Assembly: GCF_001423765.1 (NCBI RefSeq)
Contig: NZ_LMPG01000001.1
Span: 192,073-256,072 of the forward strand
Source of the DNA: Sphingomonas sp. Leaf343
GTDB taxonomy: Bacteria > Pseudomonadota > Alphaproteobacteria > Sphingomonadales > Sphingomonadaceae
DNA length: 64,000 bases
Direction of reading: 5' to 3'
Under the pieces are notes generated by a model. The model made no database searches. It saw only the letters and a program-made list of their open reading frames with translations, and was not told where the DNA came from. Numbering within the stretch: position 1 is the first letter of the stretch; each line of letters opens with the position of its first letter. The position numbers and the translations under genes were made by a program. Below are positions 17,255 to 32,828 of this stretch, one piece after another.

Positions 17255-17280
17255 GGAACTCCGCAACCCGGCGGAGGATT
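17255..17280 (+). promoter_or_regulatory. Putative EcfG promoter of the DUF4142 gene
   Basis: GGAAC at 17255-17259, 17-base spacer, GATT at 17277-17280, about 63 bases before the ATG. Perfect -35, imperfect -10. DUF4142 genes are often general-stress induced in alphaproteobacteria. Confidence 0.35.
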
Positions 17281-17343
17281 GCACCGCCGGTCGAACCCGC
17301 CCGCGCAGCATCGCTGCCACGGCGTTTCAACAGGAGAGATACG

Positions 17344-17826
17344 ATGATCCGCACTTTCAGCATCGCCGCCGCGCTCGCGATCATGCCCGCCGCGGTCCAC
17401 GCGCAGGCCGTGACCCCGAACACCTACGTCGCCAAGGCCGGAGCCAGCGACCTGTATGAGAAGCAGTCGAGCCAACTCGTCCTCGCCTCCACGAAGAACG
17501 CCAAGGTTCGCCAGTTCGCGAACCAGATGATCGCTCATCACACGAAGAGCACCAACGACGTGAAAGCCGCCGCCGGTCAGGCCGGCGTCCCGGTACCGCC
17601 GCCTACGCTGGAGCCGATGCAGGCAAGCAACATCGCCAAGCTGCGCGCCGCCAATGGCGCCGCGCGCGACCAAGCCTATATCCAGCAGCAGAAGACCGCA
17701 CATCAACAGGCGCTGGCGCTGCATCAGGGCTACGCGTCGAACGGCGCGTCCGCGCCTCTGAAAGCTGCCGCCGCCAAGATCGCCCCCGTCGTGCAGATGC
17801 ACATCAACGAACTGCAGCGGATGTGA
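17344..17826 (+). CDS. DUF4142 domain-containing exported protein
   Basis: 160 residues with a signal peptide (MIRTFSIAAALAIMPAAVHAQA), then a ferritin-like helical DUF4142 domain. It has YVAKAGASDLYEKQSSQLVLAST, KVRQFANQMIAHHTKS with a conserved HH pair, and DQAYIQQQKTAHQQALALHQGYA. The histidine placement resembles diiron-type bundles, but metal binding is unproven. AACAGGAGAGA gives a strong ribosome site before the ATG. It stands alone between the lipoprotein and the opposite-strand citE-like gene. A GGGCGGG...CCCGCCC dyad (17834-17863) without a T run follows the stop. Confidence 0.88.
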   Translation: MIRTFSIAAALAIMPAAVHAQAVTPNTYVAKAGASDLYEKQSSQLVLASTKNAKVRQFANQMIAHHTKSTNDVKAAAGQAGVPVPPPTLEPMQASNIAKLRAANGAARDQAYIQQQKTAHQQALALHQGYASNGASAPLKAAAAKIAPVVQMHINELQRM

Positions 17827-17898
17827 TGATTTAGGGCGGGTGGTGACATATCGCCGCCCGCCCCGCGAGCAGGACTGACATAATTTCCGCGCCGCTAG

Positions 17899-18759
17899 CT
17901 ATTGGACTATCGCCAGCACGCGTTGCGCCTCGGCAAGGTGAAGGCGCTCCACCATCTCGCCGTTCAGACTGATCGCCCCGCGCCCTTGTGCATCGGGGGC
18001 CGCAAACGCCGTAACGATCGCCCGCGCCCGGGCGATCTCCGCCTCGCCCGGCCCGAATGCAGCGTTGGCCGCGTCGATCTGCGACGGGTGGATCAGGCTC
18101 TTGCCGTCAAAGCCCCAATCCGAGCCCTGACCACATTCCGCGGCCAGCCGCGCCGGGTCGTCGAACACGTTCAGCACTCCGTCGAGCGCCAGCATCCCGC
18201 CCGCCCGAGCCGCCGTCACGATCGCCCCCAGCGCCGGCAGCAACGGTGCCCGATCGGATCCCGGTCGACACCGCAGGTCCAGTGCCAGATCGTTCGTCCC
18301 CGCGACCAGCGCCGTCAGCCGCAGTTCCGCCGCCGTCGCGGCGATCTCCGGCAGCGCCACGATCCCGCGCGCCGTCTCGATCATGGCCCATAATGCCGGG
18401 CCATTCTCACCCAGCACCGTCCGCGCCGCCCGCAGGGTCGGGGTTCCGTCGACCTTGGGCAACAACACCGCATCCGGTGGCGCGGTCGCCAGCATCGCCA
18501 GATCGTCCGCGGCCCAGTCCGTGTCCGCACCGTTCACGCGGACCACCAGCAACCGGTCCCCGAAGCCGTCATCGCAGACCGCCGCCCGCACGGCCTCCCG
18601 CGCCGTAACCTTGGCATCCGGCGCGACCGCGTCTTCCAGATCGAGGATCACCGCATCGCACGGCAATCCGCGCGCCTTGACGATCGCCCGTGCGTTCGAT
18701 GCAGGCAGGAACAGTGAGCTGCGACAGCGAGGCATGGGAGAGGGGGTCATCATCTTCAT
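17899..18759 (-). CDS. HpcH/HpaI aldolase/citrate lyase (CitE-like) family protein
   Basis: TIM-barrel CoA-ester lyase-like enzyme of 286 residues. Family landmarks are SSLFLPASNARAIVKARGLPCDAVILDLEDAVAPDAK (two blocks; the ExD pair binds Mg), VRVNG, VLLPKV, ALWAMIETARGIVALPEIA with the catalytic E, LVAGTNDLALDL and GFDGKSLIHPSQI. Lone CitE-like proteins usually act on malyl-, citramalyl- or methylmalyl-CoA rather than citrate; which one applies here is undetermined. The start is uncertain: ATGs at 18759, 18753, 18750 and 18735 are all in frame and none has a clear Shine-Dalgarno. It is divergent from cyoA. Confidence 0.88.
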   Translation of the reverse strand: MKMMTPSPMPRCRSSLFLPASNARAIVKARGLPCDAVILDLEDAVAPDAKVTAREAVRAAVCDDGFGDRLLVVRVNGADTDWAADDLAMLATAPPDAVLLPKVDGTPTLRAARTVLGENGPALWAMIETARGIVALPEIAATAAELRLTALVAGTNDLALDLRCRPGSDRAPLLPALGAIVTAARAGGMLALDGVLNVFDDPARLAAECGQGSDWGFDGKSLIHPSQIDAANAAFGPGEAEIARARAIVTAFAAPDAQGRGAISLNGEMVERLHLAEAQRVLAIVQ

Positions 18760-18834
18760 GATCCATGTTGTCCGGCGGCGTTTTTCACCATCCTCAGCCT
18801 AGCAGCGGATCGTCGGCAGGCGTAGAGCCAAGCC

Positions 18835-19719
18835 GTGATCGCCGGTAAACCTCGCTCGATCCGCATCGCCGCGCTGGCCGCCGCGTTGCTGCTGGCCGCC
18901 TGCGAGCCGGGCGTCCTCAATCCTGCCGGGCCGGTCGCGGCCGGTGAACGGACCGTGCTCCTGAACTCGCTCGTCATCATGCTCGGCATCGTCGTTCCGA
19001 CGATCGTCGCCACGCTCGGCTTCGCGTGGTGGTTTCGCGCCGGCAATGAACGCGCGACGTACCTGCCGACCTGGACCTATTCCGGCCGCGTCGAACTGCT
19101 CGTCTGGTCGGTGCCGGCGCTGGTCGTCATCTTCCTCGCGGGCATCACCTGGATCGGCAGTCACGATCTCGCGCCCGAAAAGCCGATCGCATCGAAGGTC
19201 GCACCGATCGAAATCCAGGTCGTCGCGCTCGACTGGAAATGGCTGTTCATTTATCCCGGCCAGAACGTCGCGACGGTTAATCGCCTCGTCATCCCCGTCG
19301 GCACGCCGATCCGCTTCCGCATCACCAGCGGCACCGTGATGAACAGCTTCTTCGTGCCGCAGCTCGGCAGCCAGATCTATGCGATGTCGGGGATGGATTC
19401 GCGCCTGCATCTGCAAGCCGACCAGGCCGGCCGCTATCGCGGCATGTCCGCGCACTACAGCGGAGAGGGGTTCGCCGACATGAATTTCATCGTCGATGCC
19501 ATCCCGCCCGCGCAGTTCACCGGCTGGGTCGCGCAAACGCGGGGGGCGGGACCGTTGCTCGACGGACCCGGTTTCGCCAAGCTCGCTCGGCAGGCATCGT
19601 CGGTGAAGACGCCGTTCAGCTACCGCGCGGTGCTGCCCGGCCTGTACGATCGTATCGTCGCGCATGCCGGTGCGTCGGTCCGCGACACCGCCGATTCCGG
19701 CCGGGAGGACAAGAAGTGA
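18835..19719 (+). CDS. cyoA: Cytochrome bo3 ubiquinol oxidase subunit II
   Basis: Lipoprotein subunit of the terminal quinol oxidase. The 294-residue product begins with a signal ending in lipobox LLAAC (C23). Two TM helices follow ([23 protein letters not shown] and [20 protein letters not shown]), then a periplasmic cupredoxin-like domain ([32 protein letters not shown]). The CuA ligand set of cytochrome c oxidases is absent, as expected for a quinol oxidase. The start is a GTG at 18835 with a weak ribosome site. It overlaps cyoB by GTGA and opens a tightly coupled cyoABCD operon. Confidence 0.95.
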   Translation: MIAGKPRSIRIAALAAALLLAACEPGVLNPAGPVAAGERTVLLNSLVIMLGIVVPTIVATLGFAWWFRAGNERATYLPTWTYSGRVELLVWSVPALVVIFLAGITWIGSHDLAPEKPIASKVAPIEIQVVALDWKWLFIYPGQNVATVNRLVIPVGTPIRFRITSGTVMNSFFVPQLGSQIYAMSGMDSRLHLQADQAGRYRGMSAHYSGEGFADMNFIVDAIPPAQFTGWVAQTRGAGPLLDGPGFAKLARQASSVKTPFSYRAVLPGLYDRIVAHAGASVRDTADSGREDKK

Positions 19720-21764
19720 GCCCGCTGCACCCCGTCGAGACGGGGCAGATCTCGCCGATCTTTGGCAAGCTGAACTGGAATTCGATCCCGTTCGACGAGC
19801 CGCTGCCGCTGGTGTCGTCCGCCGTCGTGGCGATCGCGATCCTGAGCATTCTCGGCTGGGTGTGGAAGAAGGGGCTGTTTCCCTATCTGTGGAAGGAGTG
19901 GATCACCTCCGTCGATCACAAGCGGATCGGCGTGATGTACTGCCTGCTGGCGGCGGTGATGCTGCTCCGTGGATTTTCGGACGCGCTGTTGATGCGGTCG
20001 CAGCAGGCGATCGCGTATATGAATCCCGGCTATCTGCCGCCCGACCATTACGATCAGATCTTCTCCGCGCACGGCACGATCATGATCTTCTTCGTCGCGA
20101 TGACGTTCATGATCGGCCTGATGAACTTCGCGCTGCCGCTCCAGCTCGGCGTCCGCGATGTGGCGTTTCCGACGCTCAACTCCGTTAGCTTCTGGCTCAC
20201 CGCCAGCGGCGCGCTGCTGCTTAACATCAGTCTCGTCGTGGGCGAATTCGCGAAAACCGGCTGGGTCGTCTATCCGCCACTCAGCGAGTTGCGCTTCTCG
20301 CCCGGGGTCGGTGTCGATTATTATCTGTGGGCGATCCAGATATCGGGCGTCGGCACGTTACTGTCCGGCGTCAATCTGGTGACGACGATCCTGAAGATGC
20401 GCGCACCCGGCATGGGATACACGCGCATGCCGATGTTCTGCTGGACATCACTGGCGGCCAACCTGCTGATCGTCGCCGCCTTTCCGATCCTGACTGCGAC
20501 GCTCGCGATGCTGACGCTCGATCGGTATCTCGGATTTCACTTCTTCACGAACGAGGCTGGCGGCAACCAGATGATGTTCGTGAACCTGATCTGGGCATGG
20601 GGCCATCCGGAAGTCTACATCCTGATCCTGCCTGCATTCGGCATCTTCTCCGAAGTCGTGTCGACCTTCTCGGGCAAGCCGCTGTTCGGCTATCGGTCGA
20701 TGATCGCGGCGACGATGGTCATCTGCATCCTGTCGTTCATGGTCTGGCTGCACCATTTCTTCACGATGGGGGCGGGGGCGGACGTCAACGGCTTCTTCGG
20801 CATCACGACGATGATTATTGCGGTGCCGACGGGGGTGAAGGTCTTCAACTGGCTGTTCACGATGTATGGTGGCCGCATCCGCTTCACGTCGATGATGATG
20901 TGGTCGATCGGGTTCATGGTCACGTTCGTGATCGGCGGCATGACGGGCGTGCTGCTCGCCGTACCGCCGGCCGACTTCGTGCTGCACAACTCGCTGTTCC
21001 TCGTCGCGCATTTCCACAACGTCGTGATCGGCGGCGTGCTGTTCGGCGCGTTCGCGGGGCTCAGCTATTGGTGGCCCAAGGCGTTCGGTTTTACGCTGGA
21101 CGAGCGCTGGGGCAAGCGGGCCTTCTGGTTCTGGATCGTCGGCTTCTACGTCGCCTTCATGCCGCTCTACGTGCTCGGCCTGATGGGCATGACGCGGCGG
21201 CTGGGCCATTACGACGTCGCCGCATGGCACCCGTGGCTGATCGCCGCGGCGGTCGGCGCGGTGCTGATCGCGATCGGCATCGGGTGTCAGATCGTCATGA
21301 TCTACGTCTCGATCCGCGACCGGGAGCGGCTGGCGGACACCAGCGGCGATCCGTGGGACGGCCGGACGCTGGAATGGATCACCACCTCCCCGCCGCCGCC
21401 CTTCAACTTCGCCGTGCTGCCGAACGTGCAGGGCGAGGAGGCGTATTGGGACATCAAGTCGCGCGCGCTGGAAAAGAAACAGCTCAGCGACCAGCCCGAA
21501 TACGAGCATTTCGAAATGCCGCACAACTCGCCGACCGGCATCGTCACCGCCTTCTTCGCGACGATCATGGGCTTTGCCCTGATCTGGCATATCTGGTGGA
21601 TGGTCATCCTCGGCTTTCTGGGCGCGTGGGCGACCTTCGTGGTCTTCGCGTGGCGGGACGAGGGGGAATATGAGGTGCCGGCGGAGGAGGCCCGCCGCCG
21701 GGATGCCGAGCGCCGTCGCGCCAAGGCGATCCTGCTCGGCCTGCCCGAGGACAGGATAGCATGA
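19716..21764 (+). CDS. cyoB: Cytochrome bo3 ubiquinol oxidase subunit I
   Basis: Catalytic heme-copper subunit of 682 residues with about 15 TM segments, reducing O2 to water and pumping protons. Visible are the low-spin heme region [14 protein letters not shown], the CuB/cross-linked site [15 protein letters not shown], the HH pair in [10 protein letters not shown], and the heme ligand pair [12 protein letters not shown]. The start is a GTG overlapping the cyoA stop, preceded by GGGAGGA. It ends in ATGA overlap with cyoC. Confidence 0.97.
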   Translation: MSPLHPVETGQISPIFGKLNWNSIPFDEPLPLVSSAVVAIAILSILGWVWKKGLFPYLWKEWITSVDHKRIGVMYCLLAAVMLLRGFSDALLMRSQQAIAYMNPGYLPPDHYDQIFSAHGTIMIFFVAMTFMIGLMNFALPLQLGVRDVAFPTLNSVSFWLTASGALLLNISLVVGEFAKTGWVVYPPLSELRFSPGVGVDYYLWAIQISGVGTLLSGVNLVTTILKMRAPGMGYTRMPMFCWTSLAANLLIVAAFPILTATLAMLTLDRYLGFHFFTNEAGGNQMMFVNLIWAWGHPEVYILILPAFGIFSEVVSTFSGKPLFGYRSMIAATMVICILSFMVWLHHFFTMGAGADVNGFFGITTMIIAVPTGVKVFNWLFTMYGGRIRFTSMMMWSIGFMVTFVIGGMTGVLLAVPPADFVLHNSLFLVAHFHNVVIGGVLFGAFAGLSYWWPKAFGFTLDERWGKRAFWFWIVGFYVAFMPLYVLGLMGMTRRLGHYDVAAWHPWLIAAAVGAVLIAIGIGCQIVMIYVSIRDRERLADTSGDPWDGRTLEWITTSPPPPFNFAVLPNVQGEEAYWDIKSRALEKKQLSDQPEYEHFEMPHNSPTGIVTAFFATIMGFALIWHIWWMVILGFLGAWATFVVFAWRDEGEYEVPAEEARRRDAERRRAKAILLGLPEDRIA

Positions 21765-22438
21765 GCGCGCATGCGGCACCCCGGCGCGGCGGGCACGGTC
21801 ATGGCCATGGCGGGGGCGATCCCAACCATCTCGGCCACGGCGACACGCCGATCAGCGAGCAGGGACCGGCGTCGAAGCGGATCGTCGTCGCCTATGGCTT
21901 CTGGATTTTCCTGCTCTCCGACTTCATCATGTTCTCCGGGTTCTTCGCGGCCTATGCCGTGCTGGTCGGGGAGACGGCGGGCGGGCCGGGCGGACGCGAT
22001 CTGTTCGAACTGCCGCTGGTCGCCGGGGAAACCGCGCTGCTGCTCCTGTCCAGCTTCGCCTGCGGCATGGCGGGTATCGCGATGCACGCCCGCTCCACCA
22101 AATGGTTTCAGGTCGCGATGGCCGCGACCGCGTTGCTCGGCGCCGGCTTCCTCGCGCTGGAACTCTACGAATTCCTGCACCTGATTGGGGAGGGTGCAGG
22201 GCCGGGGCGCAGCGCGTTCCTGTCGGCGTTCTTCGCGCTGGTCGGTTGCCACGGCGTCCACGTGGCGCTCGGCCTTGCATGGCTGACGACGATGATGGCG
22301 CAGGTTTGGACCAAGGGTTTCCGCGAGGACATCGACCGGCGGATCGCGTGTTTCATGCTGTTCTGGCATGCGCTCGACATCATCTGGGTAGCCCTGTTCA
22401 CCGTAGTCTACCTTCTCGGCGCGGGAGCGGCGGCATGA
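21761..22438 (+). CDS. cyoC: Cytochrome bo3 ubiquinol oxidase subunit III
   Basis: 225-residue membrane subunit with a His/Gly-rich N-terminus ([17 protein letters not shown]). Five hydrophobic helices follow, beginning [23 protein letters not shown], the family's first helix. [18 protein letters not shown] and [22 protein letters not shown] are conserved subunit III blocks. It is part of the bo3 oxidase in the inner membrane and stabilises subunit I. ATGA overlaps join it to cyoB and cyoD. Confidence 0.95.
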   Translation: MSAHAAPRRGGHGHGHGGGDPNHLGHGDTPISEQGPASKRIVVAYGFWIFLLSDFIMFSGFFAAYAVLVGETAGGPGGRDLFELPLVAGETALLLLSSFACGMAGIAMHARSTKWFQVAMAATALLGAGFLALELYEFLHLIGEGAGPGRSAFLSAFFALVGCHGVHVALGLAWLTTMMAQVWTKGFREDIDRRIACFMLFWHALDIIWVALFTVVYLLGAGAAA

Positions 22439-22845
22439 GCGAACGCGACATGGAGATGGAAACCGGTCACGAGCCGGGCGATTCGGCGCCGGGTGAAAGC
22501 GACGAGCATGACGGCGCGTCGGTCGCGATCCAGGTCCGCAACTATCTGGTCGGGCTGGGGCTGGCGACGCTGCTGACCGCCGCGTCTTTCTGGGCGGCGG
22601 GCACCGGCCTGATCTACGGACCCGGCATCCCCGTCGCGCTGATCGCGCTGGCGGTCGCGCAGATGGGCATCCACCTCGTCTTCTTCCTGCACATCACCAC
22701 CGGGCCGGACAACAGCAACAACGTGCTGGCGCTGGCGTTCGGCGTGCTGATCGTCGGGCTGGTGCTGATCGGGACGATCTGGATCATGAACCACCTCGAC
22801 CACAACCTGATGCCGATGGGCGAGATGATGCGGATGCAGCGCTGA
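22435..22845 (+). CDS. cyoD: Cytochrome bo3 ubiquinol oxidase subunit IV
   Basis: 136-residue small subunit with an acidic N-terminus and three TM helices: YLVGLGLATLLTAASFWAA, IPVALIALAVAQMGIHLVFFLH, and LALAFGVLIVGLVLIGTIWIM. HLVFFLHIT and a terminal IMNHLDHNLMPM match CyoD. The start is the ATG at 22435 overlapping the cyoC stop. No cyoE (heme O synthase) follows; the operon ends 10 bases from the opposing trehalase stop, so heme O synthesis must be encoded elsewhere. Confidence 0.93.
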   Translation: MSERDMEMETGHEPGDSAPGESDEHDGASVAIQVRNYLVGLGLATLLTAASFWAAGTGLIYGPGIPVALIALAVAQMGIHLVFFLHITTGPDNSNNVLALAFGVLIVGLVLIGTIWIMNHLDHNLMPMGEMMRMQR

Positions 22846-22855
22846 ACGCAGGATC

Positions 22856-24390
22856 TCAGGGCGTCTCCGCCAACAGTGCGCGGGTGACGCCGTTGGTCCA
22901 GCCGAAACCGTCCTGATTGGGGTATTCCCCACCGCCTCCGGGCTTGCGTTCGACCACGTCGTATTTTTCCAGCAGCTTGCCCGACGCGGCATATTCCCGC
23001 TGCACGCCCGCCAGCCAGCCGGCCTTGATCCGGGTCGCCAGCGCGGTTTCGCCATAGCGGCGCAGGCCGGTGATCGCGATCCACTGGAGCGGAGCCCAGC
23101 CATTGGGTTCGTCCCATTGCTGGCCGCTGGGCGTGCCCGTGGTCATCACGCCACCCTCGCCGATCAACGGCTGGAACGCCGCCGCGGTCGCGCGGCCCTG
23201 ATCGGGCGTCGCGGCCCCCACGAACAGCGGGAACATCGTCGCAGCGGTCAGCACGGTGTTGGCGCGGCCGGTGTCGAGATCATGGTCGGCGAAGAAGCGC
23301 CCGTTCCACAGATGCCGGCGGATCGCCCGCGTCCGCGCCTCCGCCCGCTGGCCAAACTCCGTCGCACACGCCGTATCGGTCAGTGTCCGGCAGTTCGTGG
23401 CGATCGCCTGCTCCAGCCCCAGCAACAGGCTGTTGAGATCGACCGCGGCGAAGCGTGTCGTCCGGATCGTCGCCAGCGTCCGCCCGTCCGCGAACCAGCG
23501 CGAAGAGAAATCCCAGCCGCTCTCCGCCCCGGCGCGCAGGTTGCGGAACAGTTCGGCCCGATCGCGGTCCGGCGTATGATCCGCCAGCGTGGCATCCTCC
23601 CGGTAACTTTCGTCGCGCGGATCGTCGCGGTCGTCCCAATAGCGGTTGAGCAGCGATCCATCGGCCAGCCGCGCGACGCGGCGATGCTGCTGCCCCGGCT
23701 TCAGCGCCGCTTCGCCATCCATCCAGAACGCATGTTCGGCGCGAAGCTGGCGGGTGCGGGTAGCCAGCGTCATGGCATCGCGCGACAGGCCGGACATCAG
23801 GTAGAAGACCGGCGGCTGCGACCGGCTGAGATAATAGGTGCGTGTGCCGTTGGGGATATGGCCGTAACGATCGATCAGGCTGCCGAAATCGGCGACCATC
23901 GTCTCGATCAGGTCCTGTCGCCCCGCCGCGGGCAGGCCCAGCATCGTGAAATAGCTGTCCCAGTAGTACAGCTCGCGAAACCGCCCACCGGGGACGACAT
24001 AGGGCTTGGGCAGCGACAAGGCCGACGATCCCGCGGGGCCGCTGGTGGTGGTGCGCGTCAGATGAGGCCATAACGTGTCGATATGCTCGGAGAGGCTGCT
24101 CGTCGGTTGCGGCGTCACCACGCGTTCGGCGGGCAACGTAAAATTCCCGGTGACGAACGCCTTCAGCGCCGGATCGGTGTCGCAGTTGCAGCTTTTGTAC
24201 GCGGCCATGATCGCCGCCGCCGGCCGTTTTGGGACGGCATCCGCGAACGTCTTTGAATCTGGGAAGATCTGGCGCATCTGCACCGCCTCGTAGAGCGGGC
24301 CGTACACCTGCGCCGGCGAGGGCGGGAACGGTCTGGATGGCACAGCGGCGATGGGGGCGGCAACGGCGGCGGCGGCCAGCATCATCAGCA

Positions 24391-24391
<1 letters not shown>
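22856..24391 (-). CDS. treA: Alpha,alpha-trehalase (GH37), exported
   Basis: Inverting glycosidase splitting trehalose into two glucose. The 511-residue product has an N-terminal signal (MLMMLAAAAVAAPIAA) suggesting periplasmic location. Both GH37 signatures are present: PGGRFRELYYWDSY near 134-147 and QWDEPNGWAP near 425. The catalytic acid lies in the central DFSSRW region and the base in the C-terminal GGGGEYPNQDGFGWTNGV block. The start is ATG 24391 overlapping the glgX stop as TGATG; a GTG one codon upstream is equally possible. It is the last gene of the glycogen operon, an uncommon position that ties trehalose use to glycogen storage. Confidence 0.93.
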
Positions 24392-29266
<4,875 letters not shown>

Positions 29267-29273
29267 CACCTCA

Positions 29274-29297
29274 TCCCCTCTCCCACGGCGAGGGGGA
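29274..29297. repeat. short C-rich intergenic hairpin (TCCCCTC-N9-GAGGGGGA)
   Basis: Same core and loop length as the hairpin at 945-967. It lies in the glgC-glgA gap, just upstream of the glgA start. Probably a dispersed small repeat. Confidence 0.4.
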
Positions 29298-29312
29298 GAT
29301 CCTTCGACATCC

Positions 29313-30581
29313 TCACAATCCCAGCCGGTCGATCATCGGCTGCGTAATCAGGCACACGCCTCGATCCGTCCGCCGGAACCGCGACGCGTCCAGTACCGGA
29401 TCGTCGCCGACCACCAGACTGTTGGGGATCTGAACGCCCGCATCGATCACCACTCTCCGCAACCGCGCGCCGCGGCCGATATGGCAGTTCGGCAGCACCA
29501 CCGCCTCGTCCAGCATGGAGAAGCTGTGCGCGCGCGTGCCGGTCGACAGCAGCGACCGGTTGATCGATGCGCCCGACACGATGCAGTTGCCCGCCACCAG
29601 ACTGGCGACCGCCGACCCGCGTCGGCCGTCGATGTCGTGGACGAATTTGGCGGGGGGCGTGATCTCCGAATAGGTCCAGAGCGGCCAGCTATTCTCGTAC
29701 AGGTCGAGCTCGGGCACGACATCGGTCAGGTCGATGCTCGCCTCCCAATACGCATCGATCGTCCCGACATCGCGCCAATAGGCCTGCGGCTCCCCGTCGG
29801 ACCGCACGCATGATGCGCTGAAACGGTGTGCCTGCGCGTGGCCGTGCCTGACCAGATAGGGGATGATGTCCTTGCCGAAATCGCGGTCCGATCCTTCGGT
29901 CGCGGCGTCTCGGCGCAGTTCCTCGATCAGGAATTTGGTCGCGAAGACATAGATGCCGAGCGACGCTAGCGCGATCTCCGGATTGCCGGGGATCGCCGGC
30001 GGATCGGCGGGCTTCTCGACGAAATCGACGATCCGGTCGTTCTCGTCGACGTGCATCACGCCGAAGCCGACCGCCTCCATCCGTGGCACTTCCATGCAGG
30101 CGACGGTCACGTCTGCACCGCTGTCGCAGTGCTGCTGGAGCATGATCTCGTAATCCATCTTGTAGATGTGGTCGCCAGCCAGGATGACCATGAATTCGGG
30201 ACCATAGCTTTCGATGATGTCGATGTTCTGGAACACCGCGTCGGCCGTACCCTCATACCATTGCGTCTCCGAGACGCGCTGCGATGCGGGCAGGATGTCG
30301 AAACTTTCGTTGCGTTCCGGGCGCAGGAAGTTCCAGCCGCGTTGCAGGTGCCGGATCAGGCTGTGCGCCTTGTACTGCGTCGCGACGCCGATGCGCCGGA
30401 TGCCGGAATTGAGCGCATTCGACAGGGCGAAGTCGATGATCCGCGCCTTGCCGCCGAAATACACGGCCGGCTTGGCACGCGTGTCGGTCATCTCGAACAG
30501 GCGGCTGCCACGTCCGCCGGCCAGTACATACGCCATGGCGTCACGGGCCAGCGGCTGTCCCCGGCGGTGGTGGTGATCCAT
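29313..30581 (-). CDS. glgC: Glucose-1-phosphate adenylyltransferase
   Basis: Makes ADP-glucose, the committed step of bacterial glycogen synthesis, usually under allosteric control. The 422-residue product has the pyrophosphorylase loop [23 protein letters not shown] (two blocks). It also has [12 protein letters not shown], the catalytic aspartate in [24 protein letters not shown], and a C-terminal left-handed beta-helix. I prefer the second ATG (30581): AGGAGGG lies six bases before it but abuts the first ATG at 30587. GlgC is third in the operon. Confidence 0.95.
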   Translation of the reverse strand: MDHHHRRGQPLARDAMAYVLAGGRGSRLFEMTDTRAKPAVYFGGKARIIDFALSNALNSGIRRIGVATQYKAHSLIRHLQRGWNFLRPERNESFDILPASQRVSETQWYEGTADAVFQNIDIIESYGPEFMVILAGDHIYKMDYEIMLQQHCDSGADVTVACMEVPRMEAVGFGVMHVDENDRIVDFVEKPADPPAIPGNPEIALASLGIYVFATKFLIEELRRDAATEGSDRDFGKDIIPYLVRHGHAQAHRFSASCVRSDGEPQAYWRDVGTIDAYWEASIDLTDVVPELDLYENSWPLWTYSEITPPAKFVHDIDGRRGSAVASLVAGNCIVSGASINRSLLSTGTRAHSFSMLDEAVVLPNCHIGRGARLRRVVIDAGVQIPNSLVVGDDPVLDASRFRRTDRGVCLITQPMIDRLGL

Positions 30582-30662
30582 CCTCATCCCTCCTGTTAAG
30601 CCGCCACTGTTCCACCCGTTTCGGGGCGTTGTCGAGGGGGGAAGAAGCTGTTCTGCCCGCCT

Positions 30663-32828
30663 TTACCCCTCATACTCCAGCATGATCGTGGCGAGCGGCG
30701 GCAGCGTCACCCACGCGACCCCGTCCTTCGCTTCGACCCCGCCCATATTGCCGAGGCCCGACCCCCAATAGTCATGGGCATCGGAGTTCAGCACCTCGCT
30801 CCACCGCCCGTCGTGCGGCAGGGGAAGGCGATAGGGTGCCCGCGCGACCGGCGTCATGTTGGTAACGACCGCGACGGGTTTCTCGCCCGGTGCCTTGCGG
30901 AGCCACGCGAAGACGGAGTTGACACTATCGTCCGCCACCAGCCACTCGAACCCCTCCGGCTCGCAGTCGCGGGCGTGGAGTGCGGGCTTCGCGGCATAGA
31001 GGTGGTTCAGGTCACGGACCAGCTTGCGGACGCCGTCATGCGCGTGGCTGGAGCGCAGATGCCAGTCGAGGCCGCGTTCCTCCGACCATTCGGCGCGCTG
31101 GGCGAACTCCTGCCCCATGAACAGCAGCTTCTTGCCCGGATAGCCCCACATGAACGCGTAGTAGAGGCGCAGATTGGCGAATTGCTGCCAGTCGTCACCC
31201 GGCATCTTCGCCAGCAGCGATCCCTTGCCATGAACGACCTCGTCATGGCTGAGCGGCAGGACGAAGTTCTCGGAAAAGCTGTAGACCAGCCCGAACGTGA
31301 TCTCGCCGTGGTGGTGTCGCCGATGCACCGGCTCTCGCGCCATGTAATGGAGCGTGTCGTGCATCCACCCCATGTTCCACTTGAACCCGAAGCCTAGCCC
31401 GCCATCGCGCTCACCCGGCGGTGGCGCGGGCTGGGACACGCCGGGCCACGACGTTGATTCCTCGGCGACGGTGAAGATGCCGGGATGCTCGCGATAGACG
31501 GCCCGGTTCATCGAACGGAGGAACTCCACCGCCTCCCAATTCTCGCGGCCACCTTCTTCGTTGGGAATCCACTCGCCCGCCTGACGGCTGTAATCGCGGT
31601 ACAGCATCGACGCGACCGCATCGACGCGCAGTCCGTCGAGGTGGTAGCGTTCGGCCCAGAACAGCGCGTTGTTGACGAGGTAGGACGACACTTCACGCCG
31701 CCCGAAATTGTAGATCGCGGTGTTCCAGTCGGGGTGATAGCCGAGCCGCGGGTCCTCATGCTCGTACAGTGCGGTGCCGTCGAACCGCGACAGGCCGTGC
31801 ACGTCGGTCGGGAAATGCGCCGGCACCCAGTCGAGCAGCACGCCGACCCCCGCCTGATGCGCCCCGTCAACGAAGCGCGCAAAGCCCTCGTGATCCCCGA
31901 ACCGGGCGGACGGGGCATAAAGGCCGGTGGTCTGATATCCCCATGACGGATCATAGGGATGCTCGGTGATCGGCAGGAATTCGATATGGGTGAAGCCCAT
32001 GTCGACCACATAGGGGATCAATCGGTCGGCCAGCGCGTCCCAGGTCAGATACCAGCCGTTCGCGTCCTTCTCCCACGATCCGGCATGAACCTCGTAGATC
32101 GAGATCGGCTGGCGGCGGGGGTCGACCGCGGCCCAATGCTGGCGGTGGCCGTCGTCCTGCCACGCGTGCGTGAACGCGCCGGTGGTGACCGACGCCGTCT
32201 TCGGGCGGAGTTCGGCGGCGAAGGCGAACGGATCCGCCTTTTGCGGCACCATCTCACCATGCGGGCCGATGATCTCGAACTTGTAGCCTTGGCCGGCTGA
32301 CAGATCGGGCAGGAATATCTCCCAAACCCCGACGTCGACGCGGCGGCGCATGACGTGGCGGCGTCCGTCCCAGCCATTGAAGTCGCCGACCACCGATACG
32401 CGCCGCGCATTCGGGGCCCAGACGGCGAAGTGCATGCCGGTCGCGCCCTGATGCTCGATCAGGTGCGCGCCCATCTTGTCCCACAGGCGGTGGTGCGTGC
32501 CTTCGCCCATCAGATAATCGTCGGTCGGGCCAAGAACGGGGCCGTAGCTGTACGGATCGCCGACCCACCACTCTGCGCCATACCCTTGCGCCTTGTAGCG
32601 GAGCGGCTGCGGATCGCCCGCGACCGGCCCCTCGAACATATCGTCGCCGACCGGCGTCAGATCGCCGAGGCTTTCACCGGCAAGATCGAACGCCTCCGCC
32701 GTCTCCGCTCCGGGAATCCAGGCCCGCGCAAAGCTTCCCCCGGGGCCGGGGAAGACACCGAGGAGGGAGAAAGGGTCGTCGTGACGCCCTTCCAGCAGGG
32801 CGGCGATAGCGTCACTCGATGGTTTCAC
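30663..32828 (-). CDS. glgB: 1,4-alpha-glucan branching enzyme
   Basis: GH13 enzyme that introduces alpha-1,6 branches. 721 residues, normal for GlgB with two N-terminal beta-sandwich modules (second module GMHFAVWAPNARRVSVVGDFNGWDG). Catalytic residues are the nucleophile in DGLRVDAVASMLYRDYSR (about 402), the acid in FTVAEESTSWPG (about 454), and the aspartate in LPLSHDEVVHGKGSL. The start is the GTG at 32828 in GTGA overlap with the glgP stop. The frame is open 32 codons upstream, but that extension is non-conserved and lies inside glgP. Confidence 0.95.
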   Translation of the reverse strand: MKPSSDAIAALLEGRHDDPFSLLGVFPGPGGSFARAWIPGAETAEAFDLAGESLGDLTPVGDDMFEGPVAGDPQPLRYKAQGYGAEWWVGDPYSYGPVLGPTDDYLMGEGTHHRLWDKMGAHLIEHQGATGMHFAVWAPNARRVSVVGDFNGWDGRRHVMRRRVDVGVWEIFLPDLSAGQGYKFEIIGPHGEMVPQKADPFAFAAELRPKTASVTTGAFTHAWQDDGHRQHWAAVDPRRQPISIYEVHAGSWEKDANGWYLTWDALADRLIPYVVDMGFTHIEFLPITEHPYDPSWGYQTTGLYAPSARFGDHEGFARFVDGAHQAGVGVLLDWVPAHFPTDVHGLSRFDGTALYEHEDPRLGYHPDWNTAIYNFGRREVSSYLVNNALFWAERYHLDGLRVDAVASMLYRDYSRQAGEWIPNEEGGRENWEAVEFLRSMNRAVYREHPGIFTVAEESTSWPGVSQPAPPPGERDGGLGFGFKWNMGWMHDTLHYMAREPVHRRHHHGEITFGLVYSFSENFVLPLSHDEVVHGKGSLLAKMPGDDWQQFANLRLYYAFMWGYPGKKLLFMGQEFAQRAEWSEERGLDWHLRSSHAHDGVRKLVRDLNHLYAAKPALHARDCEPEGFEWLVADDSVNSVFAWLRKAPGEKPVAVVTNMTPVARAPYRLPLPHDGRWSEVLNSDAHDYWGSGLGNMGGVEAKDGVAWVTLPPLATIMLEYEG

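Noticed and set aside
20448..21779. A 443-codon minus-strand frame opposite cyoB
   Set aside because: His/Arg/Asp-rich translation with no domains, fully inside the conserved cyoB gene.
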